Shown: positions 5,634 through 11,135 of the stretch, piece after piece
How the letters are laid out: each line of letters starts with the position of its first letter
Position numbering within the stretch: position 1 is the first letter of the stretch
Origin: Geobacter sp.
Lineage (GTDB): Bacteria; Desulfobacterota; Desulfuromonadia; Geobacterales; Geobacteraceae
Assembly (NCBI GenBank): GCA_003857395.1
Contig: RPRC01000202.1
Location: forward strand, 1-11,135
Length of the DNA stretch: 11,135 nucleotides
Reading direction: 5' to 3'
Program-made: the position numbers and the translations under genes
The notes under the pieces: generated by a model
The model's input: the letters and a program-made list of their open reading frames with translations, nothing else
Told to the model about the DNA's origin: nothing
Databases searched by the model: none

Positions 5634-8540
5634 CTAACTGTCCAGGACTTCTCGTACTGTCTTCAGAAATTTGGGGAGCGATGCGGGTTTTGTCAGGATA
5701 GTGACATGTTCACCCTGGATACCGCTTTCGTGAATGGTTTCCTTGCCATGTCCGCTGACAAAGAGGAATTTCATGGCTGAATTTTCTCTTTTGACGGCTT
5801 CATAAACTTCGCGTGCATTCCTTCGTGGCATGATCACATCGAGGATGAGAAGCTCTATCGAGTTTTTATTGTCCAGGAAAGTATCGATTGCATCTTCGCC
5901 ATTGGCTGCCTCTAAAACGGTGTAACCATTTTCTTCCAAGACAGATCGGAAGAGGTGACGCAGTTCCTCCTCGTCCTCGGCGAGCAGTACAACCTCTGAT
6001 CCCGGATAGGAACTCTGCGCCTCAAGTTCGTCGCTGAGCATCGCTGCCGTTGCTGCAATCGGAAGGTATACGGTTAACGTCGTGCCTTTTCCTTGCTCAC
6101 TCTCCACGGTGATATAGCCGCTGTGCTGTTTTATGATGCCGTAAACGATGGCGAGACCCAATCCCGTGCCTTTCCCATTTTCTTTCGTTGTGAAAAATGG
6201 CTCAAAAATCCTTTCCCTGGTTCTTTCGTCCAGACCGATTCCCGAGTCGGAGATGGAGACGGCTGCGTAGTCACCCGGTGTGCCGAAGCCGAATGCTTCG
6301 ATAAATTCGTTTTCCAGATGGACGGGGAGGGTTCTGATGAGGATCGTTCCACCTTTTGGCATGGCATCGCGGGCATTGGTGACCAGGTTTATCAGTACCT
6401 GTTCAAGTTGGCCAACATCGACCATAACGGTTAAATCGAAGGGGTGCAAGTCCCTGCGAAGTTCAATATCTTCTCTAATCAATCGTGAAAGAATCACGTC
6501 GATCTTGTTGATCATCTCATTCAATTCGGCCGGTTGAGGGTGGAATGCCTGTTTCCTGCTGAATGCCAGGAGGTTTTTGGTGAGATCCGCTGCCCGTTGC
6601 GAAGCAAACATGATGCTGTCCACATATTTCCGTGTCGGGTCGTCACTTGACGTTTTGAGTTGGAGAAGATGTCCGTAGCCAATGATCGCGGTGAGGATGT
6701 TGTTAAAATCGTGGGCGATTCCGCCGGCAAGCTGACCAATTGCATCCATCTTTTGCAGGTGGTTAAGCTGAGTTTCGAGTTTGCGCTGACTGGTAATATC
6801 GCGGGTAATCCCTACCACTCCAATGACCGATCCATCTTCGTCGAAAACCGGAGCCGCGTGTATGTCACGGATTGTCCCGTCTGAAAAGGTCATTTCTTCA
6901 CATTCGGATTTGCCCGTTAGGAAACTCCTCTGGACCGGACATACCAGGCATGGCTTGCTCTCCTGGTGCCACAAGGTGTAGCAGAATTTGTCCAGAATCG
7001 CTTCGGGTTCCCTATCGAAGGCAAGGCTGGCATTGCGATTGGCCCAGCGGATCCGCAGTTCCGGTGAATAGAGAATAACCGCATCCGGGATCGCTTCGAG
7101 CAAAGCCTTGAACTCCATGGAAAGTTTCCGGTGTTTTTCCTCATTGTCCTGCAGGCTCTCTTCCGCTCGTTTACGATCGGTTATGTCGACAATCACTCCC
7201 ACGATGCCTTGGAGCCTCTCGAAATGATTCCGGAAGGTGGCCTTGTAAAAGATTACATTGCGTGGGCCGAGATCTTTGTAGTGGATAACGGATTCGTAGG
7301 TTTGCTGCCCAGGGCTCATAACGAGTGCTGCGTCCATACGATGATAAATGCTTGCCAGTTCCATCGGATGGATATCAAAGGCGGTCTTGCCGATAATCTC
7401 CCCTCTGTCCCTGCCGAGGTGATGGGCACATGCGAGGTTGCAGCCAAGATAGTGCCCTGAAACCTCCTGGTAAAAGACCGGATTCGGGATCGCGTCGATG
7501 ATTGATTGCAAGAGATGCAGTTGTTCCTGGAGCTTCTCTTCTGCTACTTTACGATCTGTGATGTCGGAAAAGATGGTGGCAAACTTGTTGCGTTTAGGGG
7601 AGAAGGCAACGACTTCAAAATGCTTGCCCAACTCGGGCGAAAAACGCTCGAATCGGATTGAATGTCCTTGCCGTGCAACCGGTTCATAGATTTTGACCCA
7701 TTCCTCAACCTGCCCGGCCAGGACCTCTCGGAGGGTTTTTCCGATAGTATCTTTCGCAGAGAGCCCCGTGAGTTTTTCGAAGGCGGGATTAACTTCCAGA
7801 AATCGGTAATCACAGGCGTCACCTTCTCCATCGTAGAGCATTTCGTGGAAAGAAAACCCATTGAGCATCCTGCTGAAGAGTAACCGGTATTTGTGCTCGC
7901 TGCTTTCGATAGCATTTGTTGCCAGTCTTTCCTGTCTGAGGATGAGAACGGCAAGGTAGGCAAAGAGTGCCATCAGCAGAAGAACCACAATGATTGCGTT
8001 GAGTCGTATGGTGTCATAGGTAGCAAAATAATCACTTTTGTTTATGCCCACGTACAGAGCGCCGATTATTGCCCCCGAAGAGTCGCTGATCGGGTCATAG
8101 GCTGTGTAATACGGGATGCCCAAAATGGTTGTTTCGCCCCGGTAGGGTTGCCCTTGACGGAAAAGGGAATCGTATGCCGATCCCTCAAGTTTTGTTCCAA
8201 CAGCACGAGAACCGTCTTCTTTGAGTATATTGGTAGAGACTCGTACGTCTCCCATAAAGACTGTTGCCGTGCCACCGAAAAGGGACTTGATTTTGTCCGG
8301 CAATTCATAGTTGCCGTTAAGGAGATAGGTGCCGACGAACAACTTCCCATCTGTAATTCGAAAACCTATTCCTTTGTCATGCAGAAGGTCCCAAAAAGTC
8401 CGTAGATGGCTTTCCTGGGCCGATTTCAGGTTTTTTTCCGCGTCAGCATGCATTTGAGCGAGGAAAAAAATTGCGGTTATTGCTATTCCGACTGTGACAA
8501 TCAGAACGTTCAAAAGCATGAAGTGGGTTGTTTTCTTCAT
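5634..8540 (-). CDS. Cache/PAS hybrid sensor histidine kinase with C-terminal receiver
   Basis: This 968-residue inner-membrane sensor kinase is predicted to autophosphorylate on His and pass the phosphate to its own receiver. In order it has: transmembrane segment 9-28; a periplasmic single-Cache-like sensor about 30-175 ([21 protein letters not shown], 145-165, is typical, split here only for description); transmembrane segment 181-201; three PAS domains about 215-330, 340-455 and 475-582, each ending in an I(T/S)DITDR-type or TRDITSQ element; the dimerisation/phosphoacceptor helix with H-box [10 protein letters not shown] (His610); the ATPase domain with N-box N718/N722, DSGIG 765-769, FEPFF 779-783 and GTGLGLA 791-797; and a receiver about 849-965 with acidic pair Glu855/Asp856, acceptor Asp901, Ser929 and Lys951. 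There is no HAMP between membrane and PAS. ATG at 8540 follows GTGAG. No partner regulator is adjacent and the ligand is unknown. Confidence 0.93.
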   Translation of the reverse strand: MKKTTHFMLLNVLIVTVGIAITAIFFLAQMHADAEKNLKSAQESHLRTFWDLLHDKGIGFRITDGKLFVGTYLLNGNYELPDKIKSLFGGTATVFMGDVRVSTNILKEDGSRAVGTKLEGSAYDSLFRQGQPYRGETTILGIPYYTAYDPISDSSGAIIGALYVGINKSDYFATYDTIRLNAIIVVLLLMALFAYLAVLILRQERLATNAIESSEHKYRLLFSRMLNGFSFHEMLYDGEGDACDYRFLEVNPAFEKLTGLSAKDTIGKTLREVLAGQVEEWVKIYEPVARQGHSIRFERFSPELGKHFEVVAFSPKRNKFATIFSDITDRKVAEEKLQEQLHLLQSIIDAIPNPVFYQEVSGHYLGCNLACAHHLGRDRGEIIGKTAFDIHPMELASIYHRMDAALVMSPGQQTYESVIHYKDLGPRNVIFYKATFRNHFERLQGIVGVIVDITDRKRAEESLQDNEEKHRKLSMEFKALLEAIPDAVILYSPELRIRWANRNASLAFDREPEAILDKFCYTLWHQESKPCLVCPVQRSFLTGKSECEEMTFSDGTIRDIHAAPVFDEDGSVIGVVGITRDITSQRKLETQLNHLQKMDAIGQLAGGIAHDFNNILTAIIGYGHLLQLKTSSDDPTRKYVDSIMFASQRAADLTKNLLAFSRKQAFHPQPAELNEMINKIDVILSRLIREDIELRRDLHPFDLTVMVDVGQLEQVLINLVTNARDAMPKGGTILIRTLPVHLENEFIEAFGFGTPGDYAAVSISDSGIGLDERTRERIFEPFFTTKENGKGTGLGLAIVYGIIKQHSGYITVESEQGKGTTLTVYLPIAATAAMLSDELEAQSSYPGSEVVLLAEDEEELRHLFRSVLEENGYTVLEAANGEDAIDTFLDNKNSIELLILDVIMPRRNAREVYEAVKRENSAMKFLFVSGHGKETIHESGIQGEHVTILTKPASLPKFLKTVREVLDS

Positions 8541-8623
8541 AATCTCACTGGGGTTCTTTGTCTATGAAAATTTCTATGCGACTGTGGGATTACTCTCTGT
8601 AACTCTGAGATATTTCTGAAAAT

Positions 8624-8743
8624 GTGCCCAACAAGAATAGAATCGGTAAGAAAAGCAAAAACTTTACCCTGGATGAGAAACTTTCTTCATTTGCTTTGGT
8701 AGCAGGGGGAGTAGTTCTGGCGAGTTGGCTCCGATACAAGTAA
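8624..8743 (+). CDS. Possible 39-residue single-span membrane peptide (doubtful)
   Basis: A GTG-started frame encodes a basic N-terminal part (MPNKNRIGKKSKNF) followed by a hydrophobic stretch of about 15 residues (SSFALVAGGVVLASWL) and the positive tail RYK before TAA. This layout, positive ends around one short membrane span, looks protein-like. Against it: no clear ribosome binding site precedes the GTG, no ATG is available, and the length is within what chance allows. It is divergent to the kinase gene. I do not recognise it. Confidence 0.15.
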   Translation: MPNKNRIGKKSKNFTLDEKLSSFALVAGGVVLASWLRYK

Positions 8744-8781
8744 AATAGCTGCTTGTCTGAATTTTCGATGATAGCTATTTT
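8742..8781. repeat. 9-bp perfect inverted repeat, 22-base spacer
   Basis: AAAATAGCT (8742-8750) is mirrored exactly by AGCTATTTT (8773-8781). The left arm begins inside the stop codon of the doubtful small frame. An AT-rich hairpin followed by no further U-run, it could be a weak terminator for that frame or a split operator. No function can be assigned. Confidence 0.35.
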
Positions 8782-8960
8782 CGCAGACGGAAAACAGGAG
8801 AAGTTATTCATTTGTCATTTCAGAACAACGTGTAATCTTTGAAGTATCCACGGATGAGAGTAGATGTCAAAGGGGTCCGAGCAGACTTAGAGCTTGTCCG
8901 TAATCTTAGACCTGATCAGTTTCAGGCAGCCATTGCCAGACAGGGGGGAGGGGGGAGGGA

Positions 8961-8985
8961 GCAGACGGGTTGTGAGGCCGTCTGC
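8961..8985 (-). terminator. Candidate terminator hairpin after phoU
   Basis: GCAGACGG (8961-8968) and CCGTCTGC (8978-8985) form a perfect 8-bp GC-rich stem with a 9-base loop, about 20 bases past the phoU stop. On the transcribed minus strand a C/T-rich tract follows instead of a U-run, so it is an imperfect intrinsic terminator for the pst-phoU operon. The adjoining G-runs on the plus strand overlap the left arm. Confidence 0.45.
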
Positions 8986-9006
8986 AGGAATATCTGAGTA
9001 AAATGC

Positions 9007-9678
9007 CTAAAAGGTGGTGTGGCGGATATCCTTGCCCTTGATCATGAAAATGACCATTTCTGCGACGTTTGTGGCGTGGTCGGCGATTCTTTCCAGGCAC
9101 TTGGAGATGTAATTGAGCTTGAGGGCCCGAGTAATGGTGCCGGGATCTTCCATCATGAAGGTGAGCAGTTCTCGTTGAATCTGTACGTTAAGGTCGTCAA
9201 CAAACTGGTCGTTTGCACAGACCTGCATGGCTAATATCTCATCTCCGCGAACAAAGGCATCAAGAGATTCCCTGACCATTGCCCGTGATGATTCTGCCAG
9301 CCGGGGCAAGTCGATGTATGGCTTTAGGGGGGGTTCGTCATTCAGCTCCTTGACCCGTGTGGCAATACTGACGCACTGGTCGCCAATTCGCTCCAGATCG
9401 GTCACGATCTTCAGGGCCAGGGTGATAAATCTCAGGTCCCGTGCGGCAGGTTGCCGGCGCGCCAACACCTGGAGACATTTCTCGTCGATCAGGACTTCCA
9501 GGTGATTGACCTCATGGTCGGCAGGTATGGTTCTCTCGGCAAGTCCCGAATCCCTCTCTACCAAGGCCTTGATGCAGTTGGAGATCATGACCTCGATCTT
9601 ACCTCCCATATGAAGGATCAGGCCGCGGATTTCGTTCAGTTCGGCATCGTACTGTTTGATGATGTGTTCTCGTTCCAT
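9007..9678 (-). CDS. phoU: Phosphate signalling/transport regulator PhoU
   Basis: PhoU is a cytoplasmic, mostly helical protein that links the Pst importer to the PhoR/PhoB phosphate response and restrains phosphate uptake. This copy has 223 residues, close to the usual 215-240. It is built of two three-helix repeats, each with the metal-binding ExxxD signature: DLERIGDQ (Glu96/Asp100) and CLERIADHATNVAE (Glu196/Asp200). The N-terminus EHIIKQYDAELNEIRG and the DLRFI stretch at 81-85 are also typical. The ATG at 9678 has a good GAGG seven bases upstream (9686-9689 on the complement). It is the last gene of the pst operon here, 65 bases after pstB, followed by a hairpin. No phoR/phoB pair is in the window. 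Confidence 0.95.
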   Translation of the reverse strand: MEREHIIKQYDAELNEIRGLILHMGGKIEVMISNCIKALVERDSGLAERTIPADHEVNHLEVLIDEKCLQVLARRQPAARDLRFITLALKIVTDLERIGDQCVSIATRVKELNDEPPLKPYIDLPRLAESSRAMVRESLDAFVRGDEILAMQVCANDQFVDDLNVQIQRELLTFMMEDPGTITRALKLNYISKCLERIADHATNVAEMVIFMIKGKDIRHTTF

Positions 9679-9743
9679 GTAATAACCTCGAAGAGTAGAT
9701 CAGATTTTAACGAAATAGCGTTCAATGTCCCGTGGAAAAATTT

Positions 9744-10526
9744 TCAGCCGAATCTGCCGGTAATATAATCTTCCGTGTGCCTTTTATCCGGGTTGGTGAA
9801 AATCTTCTTTGTGGCATCGAATTCTATCAGTTCTCCCAGATACAGGAAAGCAGTAAAATCGGAAACACGTGCAGCCTGCTGCATGTTGTGGGTCACGATG
9901 ACTACGGTGTACTGCTCTTTGAGCTCGTTGATCAGTTCCTCAATCTTTGCCGTAGCAAGCGGATCGAGAGCCGAGCAGGGCTCGTCCATGAGGATGATTT
10001 CGGGATTGACCGCTATGGCGCGGGCGATGCAGATTCTTTGTGCCTGTCCACCGGAGAGACCAAGAGCCGAATCGTGGAGGCGGTCCTTTGCCTCGTCCCA
10101 GATGGCTGCAGCTCTCAGGCTTCTTTCCACGGTTTCATCCAGAACGGCTTTGTCGCGAATTCCTGCAATGCGGAGACCGTAGACAATATTTTCATAGATG
10201 GATTTTGGAAATGGGTTCGATTGCTGGAATACCATGCCGACCCGTCGCCGAAGGCTGATAACGTCGAGATCAGGAGGAGTTATCTCCTCATTGTCGAGCT
10301 TTATGCTTCCTTCAATGCGGACGTTTTCCAAAAGGTCGTTCATTCTGTTGAAGCAGCGAAGAAGGGTGGACTTGCCGCATCCTGATGGACCGATAAAGGC
10401 GGTGACCTGTTTTCTCGGTATGGCTAGTGAGATGTCCTTCAACGCCCGTGCTGACCCGTAAAACAGGTTCAGGTTGGATATTTCCAGTACGGGATCGGCA
10501 ATCATTTGTGGTGAACGTAACGGCAT
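9744..10526 (-). CDS. pstB: Phosphate ABC transporter ATP-binding protein PstB
   Basis: PstB is the cytoplasmic ATPase that powers PstSCAB high-affinity phosphate import. From the chosen start the protein has 260 residues, matching the usual 250-260. Motifs in this numbering are: Walker [10 protein letters not shown] (46-54), Q-loop Gln101 in [10 protein letters not shown], signature LSGGQ (157-161), Walker B IILMDE (177-182) followed by PCSALDP, and the switch His213 in VTHNMQQAA. The ending [10 protein letters not shown] is the classic PstB C-terminus. I choose the ATG at 10526 because GGAG lies nine bases upstream (10536-10539 on the complement). The longest frame would begin at the ATG at 10559 (271 residues), which has no ribosome binding site and sits against a hairpin. 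It lies between pstA and phoU in one operon. Confidence 0.95.
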   Translation of the reverse strand: MPLRSPQMIADPVLEISNLNLFYGSARALKDISLAIPRKQVTAFIGPSGCGKSTLLRCFNRMNDLLENVRIEGSIKLDNEEITPPDLDVISLRRRVGMVFQQSNPFPKSIYENIVYGLRIAGIRDKAVLDETVERSLRAAAIWDEAKDRLHDSALGLSGGQAQRICIARAIAVNPEIILMDEPCSALDPLATAKIEELINELKEQYTVVIVTHNMQQAARVSDFTAFLYLGELIEFDATKKIFTNPDKRHTEDYITGRFG

Positions 10527-10560
10527 ACTATCTGTCTCCATATTTTGCAGTGTTTGCATC

Positions 10561-10576
10561 CAGGCGTTGACGCCTG
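10561..10576 (-). promoter_or_regulatory. Hairpin in the pstA-pstB junction
   Basis: CAGGCG and CGCCTG form a perfect 6-bp GC-rich stem around a 4-base loop (TCAA in the transcript), directly after the pstA stop codon. It sits 34 bases before the preferred pstB start and touches the upstream alternative ATG. Such intercistronic hairpins can shield the upstream message from 3' exonucleases or tune relative expression; which applies here is inference. No U-run follows, so it is not a terminator. Confidence 0.4.
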
Positions 10577-11134
10577 CTAAAAGGCTTTGGTGGCGTATTT
10601 CTTCCTCATCTTGTTCCTGAGGTGGATAGCGGTGCTTGACGCGGTAATGACAATCGCCATCAGGAGCAGAGTGGTAACGAAAACCATTGGCTTGGCTGCC
10701 TCCACGTTGGGTGACTGGAAACCGACGTCGAAGATGTGGAAGCCCAGGTGCATGAATTTGCGGTCCAGGTGGAAGAACGGGAACTGGCCGTCAATGGGCA
10801 GAGTCGGGGCCAGTTTTACAACGCCTACCAGCATCAGAGGGGCAACTTCGCCGGCTGCGCGCGCCATGGCGAGAATCATTCCGGTCATGATACCGGGGGT
10901 TGCCATGGGCAGCACGATTTTCATGAGTGTCTGGAACTTGGTTGCCCCGAGGGAAAGAGATCCTTGTCGAAGCCCTTTGGGGACCGACGCGAGACCCTCT
11001 TCGGTGGATACGATCACGACAGGGACCGTCAGCAGGGCAAGGGTAAGGCTCGCCCAGAGTATACCACCGGTGCCAAAGGTGGGCGTTGGCAGGCGTTCCG
11101 GATAAAACAGCTGGTCAATGCCACTGCCGATGCC
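10577..11134 (-). CDS. pstA: Phosphate ABC transporter permease PstA, N-terminal part outside window
   Basis: PstA pairs with PstC as the inner-membrane channel of the phosphate importer. The frame is open to the right edge, reading [21 protein letters not shown] and then a membrane segment, so only the last 186 residues are present; the GTG at 11017 is internal. Visible are: the membrane segment [20 protein letters not shown]; the EAA-type loop that contacts PstB ([27 protein letters not shown]); a membrane stretch [31 protein letters not shown]; an extracytoplasmic loop with [20 protein letters not shown]; a last membrane segment [13 protein letters not shown]; and a basic tail. The loop before the last segment is longer than in E. 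coli PstA, a form I associate with delta-proteobacteria and similar groups. The TAG stop is followed by a hairpin and then pstB. pstC and pstS are expected to the right. Confidence 0.93.
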   Translation of the reverse strand, partial: GIGSGIDQLFYPERLPTPTFGTGGILWASLTLALLTVPVVIVSTEEGLASVPKGLRQGSLSLGATKFQTLMKIVLPMATPGIMTGMILAMARAAGEVAPLMLVGVVKLAPTLPIDGQFPFFHLDRKFMHLGFHIFDVGFQSPNVEAAKPMVFVTTLLLMAIVITASSTAIHLRNKMRKKYATKAF

Positions 11135-11135
11135 A

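Larger units (their letters stand above)
8541..9006. other. 466-base gap between kinase and phoU
   Basis: I see no confident gene. The kinase promoter should lie in 8541-8640, but I find no clean -35/-10 pair. A possible 39-codon membrane peptide (8624-8743, +) and a 9-bp inverted repeat (8742-8781) occupy the middle. The right part holds a G-rich run at 8943-8959 and the hairpin after phoU. A stretch near 8867-8910 reads like a worn repeat, with CTTAGA occurring twice, but no mobile-element gene or terminal repeats are visible. Confidence 0.5.

Noticed and set aside
7893..8405. 170-codon plus-strand frame antisense to the kinase
   Set aside because: It lies entirely within the Cache and membrane coding region of the kinase and shows no motif.
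8590..8811. 73-codon minus-strand frame with a hydrophobic segment
   Set aside because: No ribosome binding site before the ATG at 8811, no recognisable motif, and the hydrophobic segment may be incidental. It would end just upstream of the kinase start but nothing else supports it.
1..11135. CRISPR arrays, tRNA or rRNA genes, intact mobile elements, defence islands
   Set aside because: No regularly spaced repeats, no cloverleaf-like or rRNA sequence, and no transposase or integrase were found on either strand.

Overview
The window looks like ordinary chromosome from a Gram-negative bacterium. The two ADP-heptose-type glycosyltransferases imply an LPS-bearing outer membrane. The gene mix (multi-PAS hybrid kinase, GGDEF protein, long PstA variant, divergent class II aldolase) suggests Desulfobacterota/former Deltaproteobacteria, for example the Desulfuromonadia. 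That placement is inferred from gene types and protein style; no marker gene is present.

Layout, left to right. (1) + strand: a 5'-truncated class II fructose-bisphosphate aldolase, cut by the window edge and ending at 1115. (2) + strand, 1241-4160: a tight three-gene cluster of two GT9 heptosyltransferases and an alpha/beta hydrolase, with a GTGA overlap and a TAATG overlap. This is most likely an LPS inner-core assembly operon. (3) A 316-base gap holding a 16-bp perfect palindrome and a sigma-54-like site, then a GGDEF diguanylate cyclase (4477-5505, +). (4) Converging on it, a 968-residue Cache-PAS-PAS-PAS hybrid histidine kinase with a C-terminal receiver (5634-8540, -). The two 3' ends are separated by a strong hairpin. 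(5) A 466-base gap without a confident gene. (6) - strand: the distal part of a phosphate-uptake operon, in transcription order pstA (truncated by the right window edge), pstB, phoU, with a GC-rich hairpin after phoU.

How the genes work together. PstA/PstB form the membrane and ATPase parts of the high-affinity phosphate ABC importer, and PhoU links the importer to phosphate signalling. The GT9 pair would add successive heptoses to the LPS inner core. The GGDEF protein would make c-di-GMP. The hybrid kinase would sense a periplasmic ligand and perhaps a cytoplasmic cue. No partner response regulator lies beside it.

No clearly new biological system is visible. The more curious items are non-coding: the 16-bp palindrome upstream of the GGDEF gene, overlapping exclusive hairpins at the convergent junction, a G-quadruplex motif that competes with the post-phoU hairpin, a hairpin between pstA and pstB, and a possible 39-residue membrane peptide in the large gap.
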